Positions 40,902 through 50,308 are shown, counted from the first letter of the stretch. The stretch is DNA of 64,000 nt from Neisseria meningitidis (GCF_900638555.1 NZ_LR134525.1:1984001-2048000); one strand, 5' to 3'. Program-made: numbers and translations. Notes: a model not told the origin generated them from the letters alone.

Positions 40902-41888
40902 ATGCAGAATAGCACAACCGAATTTTTGAAACCTCGTCAAATTGATGTAAATACTTTTTCTGCAACTCGTGCAAAAGTATCTATGCAGCCATTTGAACGT
41001 GGTTTCGGTCATACCTTAGGTAATGCTTTGCGCCGTATCTTACTGTCATCCATGAATGGTTTTGCTCCTACTGAAGTAGCTATTGCCGGTGTATTACACG
41101 AATATTCTACTGTTGATGGTATTCAGGAAGATGTTGTTGACATTTTGCTGAATATTAAAGGTATTGTGTTTAAACTCCATGGTCGTAGCCAAGTTCAACT
41201 TGTGTTGAAGAAATCAGGTTCAGGTGTCGTATCTGCCGGTGATATTGAGTTGCCGCATGATGTAGAAATTCTGAATCCTGGTCATGTCATTTGTCATTTG
41301 GCTGATAACGGTCAAATTGAGATGGAAATTAAAGTAGAGCAAGGTCGTGGTTATCAATCTGTTTCAGGTCGTCAGGTAGTTCGTGATGAGAACCGTCAGA
41401 TTGGTGCAATCCAGTTGGATGCGAGCTTTTCGCCCATCAGCCGTGTTAGCTTTGAGGTTGAACCTGCACGTGTAGAGCAGCGGACGGATCTTGATAAGTT
41501 GGTTTTGGATATCGAAACCGACGGTTCTATTGATCCTGAGGAAGCTGTACGCAGTGCGGCACGTATTTTGATTGATCAGATGTCTATTTTTGCTGATTTG
41601 CAGGGTACGCCTGTGGAGGAGGTTGAAGAAAAAGCACCTCCTATCGACCCTGTTCTTTTGCGTCCGGTGGATGATCTGGAATTGACAGTACGTTCAGCTA
41701 ATTGTTTGAAAGCTGAGGATATTTATTATATTGGCGATTTGATTCAACGCACTGAAACCGAGCTTCTTAAAACGCCGAATTTGGGACGTAAATCTTTGAA
41801 TGAGATTAAGGAAGTATTGGCATCTAAAGGTTTGACACTGGGTTCTAAGTTGGAAGCATGGCCACCTGTAGGCTTGGAAAAGCCTTAA
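40902..41888 (+). CDS. rpoA: RNA polymerase alpha subunit
   Basis: 328 residues. The N-terminal assembly domain ([27 protein letters not shown], residues 20-235) and the C-terminal DNA/activator-binding domain ([43 protein letters not shown]) are both complete, joined by an acidic-proline linker. It sits between rpsD and rplQ as in nearly all bacteria. Confidence 0.98.
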   Translation: MQNSTTEFLKPRQIDVNTFSATRAKVSMQPFERGFGHTLGNALRRILLSSMNGFAPTEVAIAGVLHEYSTVDGIQEDVVDILLNIKGIVFKLHGRSQVQLVLKKSGSGVVSAGDIELPHDVEILNPGHVICHLADNGQIEMEIKVEQGRGYQSVSGRQVVRDENRQIGAIQLDASFSPISRVSFEVEPARVEQRTDLDKLVLDIETDGSIDPEEAVRSAARILIDQMSIFADLQGTPVEEVEEKAPPIDPVLLRPVDDLELTVRSANCLKAEDIYYIGDLIQRTETELLKTPNLGRKSLNEIKEVLASKGLTLGSKLEAWPPVGLEKP

Positions 41889-41911
41889 TGAAGAATTAAA
41901 GGATAATTGAT

Positions 41912-42280
41912 ATGCGTCATCGTAATGGCAATCGCAAATTAAACCGTACCAGCAGTCATCGTGCTGCAATGCTGCGTAATATGGCGAATTCATTATTGAC
42001 TCACGAAACTATTGTAACAACTCTGCCTAAGGCCAAGGAATTGCGCCGTGTAGTAGAGCCGTTGATTACATTGGGTAAAAAGCCGTCATTGGCAAACCGC
42101 CGTTTGGCATTTGACCGTACTCGCGACCGTGATGTTGTAGTAAAACTGTTTGGCGATTTGGGTCCTCGTTTTACTGCTCGTAACGGTGGTTATGTTCGGG
42201 TGTTGAAATACGGATTCCGTAAAGGTGATAATGCACCTCTGGCACTGGTTGAATTGGTTGACAAACCGGCTGCTGAGTAA
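41912..42280 (+). CDS. rplQ: 50S ribosomal protein L17
   Basis: 122 residues. L17 lies near the tunnel exit. [28 protein letters not shown] is the standard start. TAAAGGATAATTGAT precedes the ATG. Last gene of the ribosomal block. Confidence 0.98.
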
Positions 42281-42290
42281 TTTTAGTCAT

Positions 42291-42329
42291 ATAACGCCAT
42301 CTGCCGAAAAGCAGGTGGCGTTATTTTTG
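42291..42329 (+). terminator. Rho-independent terminator of the ribosomal block
   Basis: ATAACGCCATCTGC (42291-42304) pairs with GCAGGTGGCGTTAT (42311-42324, one G-T pair) and is followed by five T. Confidence 0.9.
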
Positions 42330-42429
42330 CAATATCTGATAGGTAATAGGGTATTGGCTATCATGTTTAAAATATTAATTGAATAGCTAAGGTTTGCGCG
42401 GTAAACTTACATCATTAAAAAATTCTATG

Positions 42430-43140
42430 ATGGTTTATATAATGAATGCTTTCGATATAAAGTCGACAAAGATGGACGTATTGTCTATATCTTTGCATAC
42501 GTCAGACTTGTTTGATTTGGAAGATGTGCTGGTCAAATTGGGCAAGAAGTTTCAAGAGTCTGGTGTTGTTCCATTTGTGCTGGATGTTCAAGAGTTTGAT
42601 TATCCCGAGTCTTTGGATCTTGCTGCATTGGTTTCGTTGTTTTCAAGGCATGGTATGCAAATTTTGGGTCTGAAGCATTCTAATGAACGTTGGGCTGCTG
42701 CGGCTATGAAGTATCATTTGCTGTTTTGTCTGTCTCATTCGGAAAATGTTAAAGAACTGGGTCAGGTTGAGGTGCAGAACACGGAGGATGGTCAGAAAGC
42801 AAGGAAAACAGTATTGATTACATCCCCTGTCCGTACCGGTCAGCAGGTTTATGCCGAAGATGGCGATTTGATTGTTACGGGGGCGGTCAGCCAGGGGGCG
42901 GAATTGATTGCGGATGGCAATATACATATTTATGCGCCGATGAGGGGGCGTGCTTTGGCCGGTGCCAAGGGTGATACTTCTGCCCGCATATTTATCCACT
43001 CCATGCAGGCAGAACTGGTTTCTGTGGCGGGTATTTACCGTAATTTTGAACAGGATTTGCCGAACCATCTGCACAAGCAGCCGGTACAGATATTGTTGCA
43101 GGATAACCGATTGGTTATCAGTGCAATTGGCTCAGAGTAA
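42430..43140 (+). CDS. minC: Septum site-determining protein MinC
   Basis: 236 residues. MinC inhibits FtsZ polymerisation away from mid-cell when recruited by MinD. The N-terminal domain (about 8-90) and the C-terminal beta-helix (GDLIVTGAVSQGAELIADGNIHIYAPMRGRALAGAKGD) are intact. Several start codons are in frame (42394, 42427, 42430, 42442) and none has a clear ribosome-binding site. ATG 42430 (MVYIMNAFDIKST) is chosen and may be off by a few codons. Confidence 0.93.
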   Translation: MVYIMNAFDIKSTKMDVLSISLHTSDLFDLEDVLVKLGKKFQESGVVPFVLDVQEFDYPESLDLAALVSLFSRHGMQILGLKHSNERWAAAAMKYHLLFCLSHSENVKELGQVEVQNTEDGQKARKTVLITSPVRTGQQVYAEDGDLIVTGAVSQGAELIADGNIHIYAPMRGRALAGAKGDTSARIFIHSMQAELVSVAGIYRNFEQDLPNHLHKQPVQILLQDNRLVISAIGSE

Positions 43141-43168
43141 TTGTTTGATATTTTAAAAAGGAAATATT

Positions 43169-43984
43169 GTGGCAAAAATTATTGTAGTAACTTCAGGTAA
43201 GGGCGGTGTCGGTAAAACGACTACCAGTGCCAGTATTGCGACAGGTTTGGCATTACGCGGATATAAAACTGCGGTAATTGATTTTGATGTGGGCTTGCGT
43301 AACCTCGACCTCATTATGGGTTGTGAGCGTCGTGTCGTTTATGACCTGATCAATGTCATTCAGGGTGAGGCGACGCTCAACCAGGCTTTAATCAAAGATA
43401 AGAATTGTGAGAATCTGTTTATCTTGCCTGCCTCTCAAACTCGGGATAAAGACGCTTTGACACGCGAGGGCGTAGAAAAAGTGATGCAGGAGCTGTCCGG
43501 CAAGAAAATGGGCTTTGAGTATATTATTTGCGACTCTCCTGCCGGTATTGAGCAGGGTGCATTGATGGCGTTGTATTTTGCTGATGAAGCCATTGTAACG
43601 ACCAATCCTGAGGTTTCCAGTGTGCGTGACTCCGACAGGATTTTGGGAATTTTGCAAAGCAAATCCCATAAGGTAGAGCAAGGCGGTTCGGTTAAAGAAC
43701 ATCTGTTGATTACGCGTTATTCTCCCGAACGTGTGGCAAAAGGCGAAATGCTGTCTGTACAGGATATTTGCGATATTCTGCATATTCCTTTGCTGGGTGT
43801 GATTCCTGAATCCCAAAACGTCTTGCAGGCATCCAATTCCGGAGAACCGGTCATCCATCAGGACAGCGTGGCGGCTTCCGAGGCATATAAGGACGTTATT
43901 GCCCGTCTTTTGGGCGAGAACCGTGAAATGCGTTTCTTGGAAGCTGAGAAAAAAAGCTTCTTCAAACGTCTGTTTGGAGGATAA
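43169..43984 (+). CDS. minD: Septum site-determining ATPase MinD
   Basis: 271 residues. MinD is a membrane-associated ATPase that oscillates with MinE and recruits MinC. The deviant Walker A is SGKGGVGKTTTSAS; the C-terminal amphipathic membrane-targeting helix ends KKSFFKRLFGG. GTG start with AAAAAGGAAA upstream. MinE follows 3 bp later. Confidence 0.98.
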   Translation: MAKIIVVTSGKGGVGKTTTSASIATGLALRGYKTAVIDFDVGLRNLDLIMGCERRVVYDLINVIQGEATLNQALIKDKNCENLFILPASQTRDKDALTREGVEKVMQELSGKKMGFEYIICDSPAGIEQGALMALYFADEAIVTTNPEVSSVRDSDRILGILQSKSHKVEQGGSVKEHLLITRYSPERVAKGEMLSVQDICDILHIPLLGVIPESQNVLQASNSGEPVIHQDSVAASEAYKDVIARLLGENREMRFLEAEKKSFFKRLFGG

Positions 43985-43987
43985 GGT

Positions 43988-44251
43988 ATGTCATTAATCG
44001 AATTTTTATTCGGCAGAAAGCAGAAAACGGCAACCGTTGCCCGCGACCGCCTTCAAATCATCATTGCCCAAGAGCGCGCCCAAGAAGGTCAGGCTCCGGA
44101 TTACCTGCCGACTTTACGTAAAGAGTTGATGGAAGTCCTGTCCAAATATGTGAATGTTTCATTAGACAATATCCGTATTTCCCAGGAAAAACAGGATGGT
44201 ATGGATGTGCTTGAGTTGAACATTACTTTGCCGGAACAGAAAAAGGTATAG
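43988..44251 (+). CDS. minE: Cell division topological specificity factor MinE
   Basis: 87 residues. The N-terminal part ([25 protein letters not shown]) binds MinD and the membrane; the C-terminal domain dimerises. It completes the minCDE operon. oxyR starts 3 bp after its stop. Confidence 0.98.
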   Translation: MSLIEFLFGRKQKTATVARDRLQIIIAQERAQEGQAPDYLPTLRKELMEVLSKYVNVSLDNIRISQEKQDGMDVLELNITLPEQKKV

Positions 44252-44254
44252 GAC

Positions 44255-45175
44255 ATGACCTTAACCGAATTGCGGTACATCGTCGCAGTCGCCCAAGAAC
44301 GTCATTTCGGCAGGGCGGCGCGGCGTTGTTTTGTCAGTCAGCCCACTTTGTCTATTGCCATTAAGAAATTGGAAGAAGAGCTTGCCGTCTCTTTGTTTGA
44401 CCGGAGCAGCAACGATATTATTACGACCGAGGCGGGGGAACGTATCGTTGCACAGGCGCGTAAGGTGTTGGAAGAGGCAGAGCTTATCAGGCATTTGGCA
44501 AATGAAGAACAAAACGAGCTGGAGGGTGCGTTCAAACTCGGGCTGATTTTTACGGTTGCGCCGTACCTGCTGCCGAAACTGATTGTCTCGTTGCGCCGTA
44601 CTGCACCGAAAATGCCTTTGATGTTGGAAGAGAATTACACGCATACTTTGACCGAGTCGCTCAAACGCGGGGACGTTGACGCGATTATCGTTGCCGAACC
44701 GTTTCAAGAGCCGGGCATTGTTACCGAACCCTTGTATGACGAACCGTTTTTCGTGATTGTCCCGAAAGGGCATTCATTTGAGGAACTGGATGCCGTTTCG
44801 CCACGGATGCTGGGTGAGGAGCAGGTTTTGCTGCTGACGGAAGGCAACTGTATGCGGGATCAGGTACTCTCAAGCTGTTCCGAATTGGCGGCGAAACAAC
44901 GTATACAGGGGTTGACCAATACATTGCAGGGCAGCTCGATTAATACAATCCGCCATATGGTTGCCAGCGGTTTGGCAATCAGCGTGTTACCGGCAACCGC
45001 GCTGACCGAAAACGATCATATGCTGTTCAGCATTATTCCGTTTGAAGGTACGCCGCCAAGCCGGCGGGTCGTATTGGCGTACCGCCGCAATTTTGTCCGT
45101 CCGAAGGCGTTGTCGGCGATGAAGGCGGCGATTATGCAGTCGCAGCTTCACGGGGTAAGTTTTATCCGCGACTAG
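44255..45175 (+). CDS. oxyR: Peroxide-sensing LysR regulator OxyR
   Basis: 306 residues. The LysR helix-turn-helix lies at residues 1-60 (RAARRCFVSQPTLSIAIKKLEEEL). The redox cysteines fall exactly at C199 and C208 (EGNCMRDQVLSSC). In Neisseria OxyR controls catalase and other peroxide genes. It is attached to minCDE with a 3-bp gap, so it may share the min transcript. The stop overlaps a convergent reading frame by 3 bp. Confidence 0.97.
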   Translation: MTLTELRYIVAVAQERHFGRAARRCFVSQPTLSIAIKKLEEELAVSLFDRSSNDIITTEAGERIVAQARKVLEEAELIRHLANEEQNELEGAFKLGLIFTVAPYLLPKLIVSLRRTAPKMPLMLEENYTHTLTESLKRGDVDAIIVAEPFQEPGIVTEPLYDEPFFVIVPKGHSFEELDAVSPRMLGEEQVLLLTEGNCMRDQVLSSCSELAAKQRIQGLTNTLQGSSINTIRHMVASGLAISVLPATALTENDHMLFSIIPFEGTPPSRRVVLAYRRNFVRPKALSAMKAAIMQSQLHGVSFIRD

Positions 45176-45347
45176 GCGCAGGCATTGTTTTCAAAACGCC
45201 ATTTCCCTGAGCCGACAACACGGTATGCCAAGATATTGCCGTCATCATCGATTTTGAGTATAGCATCGCCACGGAAACTGCCGTCCTGAAGATATTCGAC
45301 TTTTGCATCACTGTGAATGTTTTCATCAGTGCCGATGCAATGCCATG
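45172..45347 (-). pseudogene. C-terminal fragment of an unidentified protein, cut off by a CREE
   Basis: About 55 native codons reach the stop at 45172-45174 (ending GSGKWRFENNACA). The frame continues upstream only by running into the CREE, which supplies the apparent start (to 45405). The visible part, with YLQDGSFRGDAILKIDDDGN and a final W-R-F-E strand, looks like the end of a small beta-barrel or lipocalin-like protein, but no family is recognised. The 5' part is missing, so it is probably dead. It overlaps the oxyR stop by 3 bp. Confidence 0.55.
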
Positions 45348-45400
45348 TATAGTGGATTAACAAAAACCAGTACGGCGTTGCCTCGCCTTGCCGTACTATT
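45348..45400 (+). mobile_element. CREE left half (split Correia element)
   Basis: TATAGTGGATTAAC, the terminal sequence of Correia elements, begins at 45348. The next 40 bases (CAGTACGGCGTTGCCTCGCC...) match the inner part of the intact CREE at 55080 in reverse orientation. Similarity stops after CCGTACTATT at 45400; the remainder resumes at 46407. Confidence 0.85.
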
Positions 45401-45694
45401 GCCAAGGCGTACCAGCCTGATTTGTTGATGTGTGTACTACTGCATGGGTTGTTAAGCCCTGCAAGTGATTTAAGTGTGAAGATTGAGTAATGCCCACTAG
45501 TCGCAGGCGCGGGGGGCAGGTGCTAAGTCATTGGTTATCTCCTTACTATCTATCTAACTACAGGGTGTATTATGCGCCTCCTTGTTGTTTTGTGCAAGTG
45601 GTTTTCTGATAATTTATGTAAAGATTTGGTAAAGACGTATAGCCTTTTTCTTTGCATTGTGCTTGCGCAGGGTATCAGGTAGGTCTCAAAAAAT
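45401..45694. other. Non-coding part of the insert inside the split CREE
   Basis: About 290 bp with no convincing ORF on either strand. It contains a run of six G near 45512 and is AT-rich towards its end. No terminal inverted repeats or IS features are visible. Confidence 0.5.
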
Positions 45695-45723
45695 TTGAAA
45701 ATTTTTATGTTTTCGTATAAAAT
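45695..45723 (+). promoter_or_regulatory. Promoter of the DUF723/NUMOD1-like gene
   Basis: TTGAAA (45695-45700), 17-bp spacer, TAAAAT (45718-45723), 25 bp before the ATG. GGAG at 45740-45743 or nearby serves as ribosome-binding site. Confidence 0.55.
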
Positions 45724-45748
45724 CTTTTGCACTTATACGGAGTGAGTT

Positions 45749-46138
45749 ATGCGGTACACCATTAAAACATTTCAAACCCTTGCTGATGAAACTTTCCCCT
45801 CTAAGAACTTCAAAATTCTTTCGTTCAATGGGGTGGCACGACCTATAACCATTGTTTGCCCTACACACGGGGTGCAGACTGTTTCTGCGGGGCAAGCATT
45901 TATCCGTTCCAAACACGGCTGTCCTGCCTGTGGTTTAGTTTTATCAACCTCCGTTTTGGCCTCTAGGGGTCGGTCAGTCTCCATCCTCGACACCGCCACA
46001 GGCGAAACACTCTCGTTCCCCAGCGTACAAGCTGCCGCCAAAGCCCTAAACACCTCCTACGGCTCTATACGAACCAAGCTCGACGGACGTTCGTCCCCCG
46101 ACAACCTTGTCTGTAACAGGTACAAAGTAATGCCGTAA
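45749..46138 (+). CDS. DUF723/NUMOD1-like zinc-binding protein
   Basis: 129 residues. C37, H40, C58 and C61 (CPTHG, then GCPACG 17 residues later) form a treble-clef zinc site of the type found beside GIY-YIG and HNH homing nucleases; such proteins from meningococci are grouped as DUF723. Residues 89-120 (SFPSVQAAAKALNTSYGSIR, then KLDGR) match the NUMOD1/IENR1 helix-turn-helix repeat of intron-encoded nucleases. No nuclease catalytic motif is visible, so it is probably a DNA-binding relic or accessory factor. It has its own promoter and terminator, and is likely expressed. Confidence 0.75.
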   Translation: MRYTIKTFQTLADETFPSKNFKILSFNGVARPITIVCPTHGVQTVSAGQAFIRSKHGCPACGLVLSTSVLASRGRSVSILDTATGETLSFPSVQAAAKALNTSYGSIRTKLDGRSSPDNLVCNRYKVMP

Positions 46139-46151
46139 TCTCGAAACTTCG

Positions 46152-46160
46152 TGCTATAAT
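46152..46160 (+). promoter_or_regulatory. Extended -10 promoter, inherited with the AAA fragment
   Basis: TGCTATAAT is a perfect extended -10 element 32 bp before the ATG of the AAA-ATPase fragment. A hairpin and T-run lie between it and the ATG. Confidence 0.45.
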
Positions 46161-46192
46161 AAACTCCTAGCTTTTGCAGGAGTTTGTTTTTT
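46161..46192 (+). terminator. Terminator or attenuator hairpin between the two insert genes
   Basis: AAACTCCT (46161-46168) pairs with AGGAGTTT (46178-46185) and is followed by GTTTTTT. It ends the DUF723-like transcript and would attenuate transcription from the 46152 promoter. AGGAG in the stem doubles as a possible ribosome-binding site for the next ATG. Confidence 0.6.
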
Positions 46193-46447
46193 ATGGATTT
46201 AAATGTCGAAATCAAGAATTTTGGCAAGGTTGCCCATGCTAGGGTTTCCATTCGCCCGCTTACCGTCATCACGGGTTGCAACTCCACACTCGCGTTCCCC
46301 AGCGTTACTGCCGCAGGCACTGCTTTGGGTGTGCATTTTCAGCAAATTAACCACAGGCTCAAGGGTCGAACGTCCTGTCAGGAGGTGTTGATTTCTACAC
46401 CGATTATACTGTCTGCGGCTTCGTCGCCTTGTCCTGATTTTTGTTAA
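46193..46447 (+). pseudogene. AAA-ATPase N-terminal fragment fused to a NUMOD1-like fragment
   Basis: The 84-codon frame is a chimera. Residues 1-30 (VEIKNFGKVAHARVSIRPLT, VITGCN) are the first strands of an OLD/AAA_15-type ATPase and stop exactly where the Walker A motif GPNxSGKS should follow. Residues 31-65 (STLAFPSVTAAGTALGVHFQ, then RLKGRTS) are a second NUMOD1-like unit, similar to residues 87-117 of the neighbouring DUF723-like protein. The last codons are CREE sequence. It cannot be a working ATPase. Confidence 0.65.
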
Positions 46448-46456
46448 TCCACTATA
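46407..46456 (+). mobile_element. CREE right half (split Correia element)
   Basis: TACTGTCTGCGGC to GTTAATCCACTATA completes the Correia element begun at 45348. Joining 45400 to 46407 restores the canonical sequence except for a missing TG. The two halves total 103 bp against 106 bp in the intact copy at 55080. Confidence 0.85.
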
Positions 46457-46460
46457 AAAG

Positions 46461-46492
46461 AGGCCGTCTGAAAAACATTTTTCAGACGGCCT
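46461..46492. terminator. AG-DUS inverted-repeat terminator of valS
   Basis: AGGCCGTCTGAAAAA (46461-46475) and its complement (46478-46492) give a 15-bp stem with a 2-base loop between the CREE and the valS stop. Confidence 0.85.
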
Positions 46493-46508
46493 TGTTGATT
46501 CAATCAAA

Positions 46509-49346
46509 TCAGTCTTTCAACTTCGACAACTGAGTTTGCACTTTTGCCATTTTGTCTTCCAATTCCGCCAAATCGGCTTTGTCTTTTTCCACCAAATGCG
46601 CCGGGGCTTTTTCGGTGTAGCCGGGTTTGGAGAGTTTGGCGTTGAGTTTGTCCAAGGCTTTTTGCAGCTTCTCGGCTTCTTTGCTCAAACGGGCGGTTTC
46701 GGTGGCTTTGTCGATTTCGACTTTCAGCATCAGGCGCGCGCCGTTGCAGACGGCGACGGGCGCGTCTTCGCTTTCGGGCAGGGTGGCGACTTGCTGTGCT
46801 TCGGTCAGGCGGGTCATCATCGGCAGGTATTTGAGGTAGTCCGCCAAGTCGTCCGTGCTTTCGACAAACAGCGGGGCTTTTACGTTGGGCTGGATGCCCA
46901 TTTCGCCGCGCAGGTTGCGGACTGCGCCAATCAAATCCTGCAACACGGTCATTTGCTCGAATGCCGTCTGAACAATCTCGCCGCTGTCGGCTTCGGGGAA
47001 GCGGGCGAGCATGATGCTGTCGGCGGTTTTCGCGTCGCACATAGGAGCGACGGTTTGCCACAGTTCTTCGGTGATGAACGGGATAATCGGGTGCAGCAGG
47101 CGCAGGGCGGCTTCGAGTACGCGCAATAAGGTATGGCGTGTGGCGCGTTGGCGGCTGGCGCAGCCGGTTTGAAGCTGCACTTTGGCAAGTTCTAAATACC
47201 AGTCGCAATAGTCGTTCCACATGAAGCTGTACAGGGTTTCCGCTGCCAAATCAAAGCGGTAGGTTTCGTAGGCTTGCGTTACTTGCTCGATGGTCTGATT
47301 CAGACGGTCTACAATCCACATATCGGGGAAGGAATAGCCGCGCGGCTCAGTGGCGGTTGCGCCGTAGCCGCAGTCTTGGTTTTCGGTGTTCATCAAGACG
47401 AAGTTGGTGGCGTTCCAGATTTTGTTGCAGAAGTTGCGGTAGCCTTCGGCGCGTTTGAAGTCGAAGTTCACGCTGCGCCCCAAGCTGGCGTAGCTCGCCA
47501 TGGTGAAGCGCAAAGCGTCCGCGCCCATACTCGGAATGCCTTCGGGGAAGAGTTTTCTCGAGGCTTCTTCCACTTTCGGCGCGGTTTCGGGTTTGCGCAG
47601 ACCGGTGGTACGTTTCACCAGCAGTTTTTCCAAGTCGATGCCGTCGATCAAATCCACAGGGTCAATGACGTTGCCTTCGGATTTGGACATTTTTTTGCCT
47701 TCGTGGTCGCGCACGATGCCGTGGATGTACACGTCTTTAAACGGTACTTTGCCGGTAAAGTGGGTGGTCATCATAATCATGCGCGCCACCCAGAAGAAGA
47801 TGATTTCGTAGCCGGTGACCAAGACGTTGGACGGCAGGAAGGCTTTGAGTTCGTCGGTTTCAGACGGCCAGCCGAGCGTGGAGAACGGCACGAGTGCGGA
47901 GGAGAACCATGTGTCCAATACGTCTTCTTCTCGGGTCAAGCCTGTTTTGCCGGCTTGTTTTTCGGCTTCTTCCTGATTGCGGGCAACGTACACATTGCCT
48001 TCGTTGTCGTACCATGCAGGGATTTGATGCCCCCACCACAGTTGGCGCGAGATGCACCAGTCTTGGATGTTGTTCATCCATTGGTTGTAGGTGTTGACCC
48101 AGTTTTCGGGGATAAAGCGCACCGCGCCGCTGTCGACGGCTTTTTTGGCTTTGTCAGCAAGGCTTAAGCCTTTGAATTCGCTGTCAGGCTCGCCGCCGTT
48201 TGGCGTGGCGGACATGGCGACAAACCATTGGCTGGTCAGCATCGGCTCAATCACGGAACCGGTACGGTCGCCTTTCGGCGTCATCAGCGTGTGCGCTTTG
48301 ATTTCGACCAAGAAACCTTGTTCCTGCAAATCGGCAACCATTTGTTTGCGCGCGGCAAAGCGGTCCAAGCCTGCGTATTTTTCAGGCAGGGCAAAGCTTG
48401 GTTGCGCTTCGCCTTTGAAGTTGAACACTTCGGCGTTTGCCAATACTTTGGCTTCCAAGTCGAACACATTAACCAAGCGCGTATCGTGGCGTTTGCCGAC
48501 TTCGTAGTCGTTGAAGTCGTGCGCAGGCGTGATTTTCACGCAGCCGGTGCCGAAGTCTTTTTCAACGTATTCGTCGGCAATCACGGGAATGGTGCGGCCG
48601 GTCAGCGGCAGGATTAATTCTTTGCCGATTAAGTGGGTATAACGTTCGTCTTCGGGATTGACGGCAACGGCAACGTCGCCCAACAGCGTTTCGGGACGGG
48701 TGGTGGCGACGATGACGGCTTCGGCAGGATTGTCCGCCAGCGGATAGCGGATGTGCCACATAGAGCCTTGTTCTTCCACGCTTTCCACTTCCAAATCAGA
48801 CACTGCGGTACCCAATACCGGATCCCAGTTCACCAAGCGTTTGCCGCGATAAATCAAGCCCTGTTCATACAGGCGTACGAACACTTCGGTTACGGTTTCG
48901 GCGCGTACATCGTCCATTGTGAAATACTCGCGCGTCCAGTCGGCAGAACAGCCCACACGGCGCATCTGCTGCGTAATCGTGCCGCCGGAAACTTCTTTCC
49001 ATTCCCACACTTTTTCCAAGAATTTTTCACGACCCAAGTCATGACGGGACACGTTTTGCGCGGCAAGCTGACGCTCGACCACGATTTGCGTGGCGATGCC
49101 CGCGTGGTCGGTGCCGGGAATCCAGGCGGTGTTGCAGCCTTTCATACGGTAGTAGCGGGTCAGGCCGTCCATAATGGTTTGGTTGAAGGCATGACCCATG
49201 TGCAGCGTGCCGGTTACATTGGGCGGCGGCAGTTGGATGGAAAAAGACGGTTTGGTCAAATCCATATCAGGTTGGAAATAGCCCTGCTCTTCCCAGTTTT
49301 GATAATGTTTGGATTCGATTTCGGCGGGGGAGTATTTGTCTAACAT
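46509..49346 (-). CDS. valS: Valyl-tRNA synthetase
   Basis: 945 residues, class I enzyme charging tRNA-Val with editing of threonine. HIGH-type motif is HMGH (49-52, in [16 protein letters not shown]); KMSKS occurs near residue 552. The CP1 editing domain with [16 protein letters not shown] and the C-terminal coiled coil ([20 protein letters not shown]) are present. A forward DUS occurs inside at 46961-46972. Flanked by AG-DUS terminators on both sides. Confidence 0.98.
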   Translation of the reverse strand: MLDKYSPAEIESKHYQNWEEQGYFQPDMDLTKPSFSIQLPPPNVTGTLHMGHAFNQTIMDGLTRYYRMKGCNTAWIPGTDHAGIATQIVVERQLAAQNVSRHDLGREKFLEKVWEWKEVSGGTITQQMRRVGCSADWTREYFTMDDVRAETVTEVFVRLYEQGLIYRGKRLVNWDPVLGTAVSDLEVESVEEQGSMWHIRYPLADNPAEAVIVATTRPETLLGDVAVAVNPEDERYTHLIGKELILPLTGRTIPVIADEYVEKDFGTGCVKITPAHDFNDYEVGKRHDTRLVNVFDLEAKVLANAEVFNFKGEAQPSFALPEKYAGLDRFAARKQMVADLQEQGFLVEIKAHTLMTPKGDRTGSVIEPMLTSQWFVAMSATPNGGEPDSEFKGLSLADKAKKAVDSGAVRFIPENWVNTYNQWMNNIQDWCISRQLWWGHQIPAWYDNEGNVYVARNQEEAEKQAGKTGLTREEDVLDTWFSSALVPFSTLGWPSETDELKAFLPSNVLVTGYEIIFFWVARMIMMTTHFTGKVPFKDVYIHGIVRDHEGKKMSKSEGNVIDPVDLIDGIDLEKLLVKRTTGLRKPETAPKVEEASRKLFPEGIPSMGADALRFTMASYASLGRSVNFDFKRAEGYRNFCNKIWNATNFVLMNTENQDCGYGATATEPRGYSFPDMWIVDRLNQTIEQVTQAYETYRFDLAAETLYSFMWNDYCDWYLELAKVQLQTGCASRQRATRHTLLRVLEAALRLLHPIIPFITEELWQTVAPMCDAKTADSIMLARFPEADSGEIVQTAFEQMTVLQDLIGAVRNLRGEMGIQPNVKAPLFVESTDDLADYLKYLPMMTRLTEAQQVATLPESEDAPVAVCNGARLMLKVEIDKATETARLSKEAEKLQKALDKLNAKLSKPGYTEKAPAHLVEKDKADLAELEDKMAKVQTQLSKLKD

Positions 49347-49398
49347 GATGGAACTTTGTGAAATTAAGGTTATTTTTGATGTGCGGATTATAACGCAA

Positions 49399-49430
49399 AA
49401 AGGCCGTCTGAATCATTTCAGACGGCCTTT
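49399..49430. terminator. AG-DUS inverted-repeat terminator between the zupT-like gene and valS
   Basis: AAAGGCCGTCTGAA (49399-49412) and its complement (49417-49430), 14 bp, 4-base loop, 13 bp beyond the stop of the ZIP transporter gene. Confidence 0.85.
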
Positions 49431-49442
49431 GGCATACAGGTT

Positions 49443-50252
49443 TTAAAAATGGAACAATACCAGGCTGACGGCAATCACCGCCATGCCCATTGTCAGGCCG
49501 TAAACGGTTTCATGGCCGTCTGAATAGCGTTTGGCAGCCGGCAGCAGCTCGTCCAACGCCAAAAACACCATCACACCGGCTATCACGCCGAATACCGAAC
49601 CAAACACGGCAGGCGACAAAAACGGCTGCAAAACCAAATAGCCCAAAGCCGCCCCCAACGGCTCGGCCAAGCCGGATAGCAGACACGCCCACACCGTTTT
49701 CTTACGGCTGCGGGTGGCAAAATAAACCGGCGCGGCGATGGAAATGCCCTCCGGAATATTATGGATGGCAATCGCCAAGGCCAAAGGCATCCCGACTGCT
49801 GGATTTTCCAATGTGGCAAAAAACGTCGCCAAGCCTTCGGGGAAATTGTGCGCAGTAATCGCAAACGCCGCCATCATGCCGACTCGCGCGATATGGCGGC
49901 GTTTGCTTTCTTGAAACGACGGGTCTTGCGCGTCTAAAGTTTCATGCGGGTTCGGCACCAGACGGTCAATCAGCGCAATGCCGCCCATCCCTGCCAAAAA
50001 TGCCATGGTCGCCGCCGCAAACGCGTGGTCTTTATCATAAATTTCAGCGAACGCCTCGCTGGACTTACTGAAAATCTCCGTCAGGGAAACATACACCATC
50101 GCACCGCCGGCAAATGCCAAACCAAACGACAACACGCGCGGATTGGGCGTTTTGGAAAACATCACCAAGCCGCTGCCTAATACGGTAAACAAACCGGCAG
50201 CCAACGTAATGGAAAAGGCAACGGCCAAATTGGACATCGAAAAATCGGGCAT
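49443..50252 (-). CDS. zupT: ZIP-family metal transporter, ZupT-like
   Basis: 269 residues with about eight hydrophobic helices. The ZIP metal-path motifs AHNFPEGLATF and IHNIPEGISIA lie in the fourth and fifth helices. ZupT imports zinc and other divalent metals across the inner membrane. It is monocistronic between AG-DUS terminators. An alternative start is Met6. Confidence 0.92.
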   Translation of the reverse strand: MPDFSMSNLAVAFSITLAAGLFTVLGSGLVMFSKTPNPRVLSFGLAFAGGAMVYVSLTEIFSKSSEAFAEIYDKDHAFAAATMAFLAGMGGIALIDRLVPNPHETLDAQDPSFQESKRRHIARVGMMAAFAITAHNFPEGLATFFATLENPAVGMPLALAIAIHNIPEGISIAAPVYFATRSRKKTVWACLLSGLAEPLGAALGYLVLQPFLSPAVFGSVFGVIAGVMVFLALDELLPAAKRYSDGHETVYGLTMGMAVIAVSLVLFHF

Positions 50253-50308
50253 GGGAAAACCTGCGCTAAAAGCTGGGACAGGTTCAGACTAACACTTTTT
50301 AATGCGTA

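Noticed and set aside
45401..46406. Insert in the split CREE as an insertion sequence
   Set aside because: No transposase, terminal inverted repeats or target duplication could be seen.
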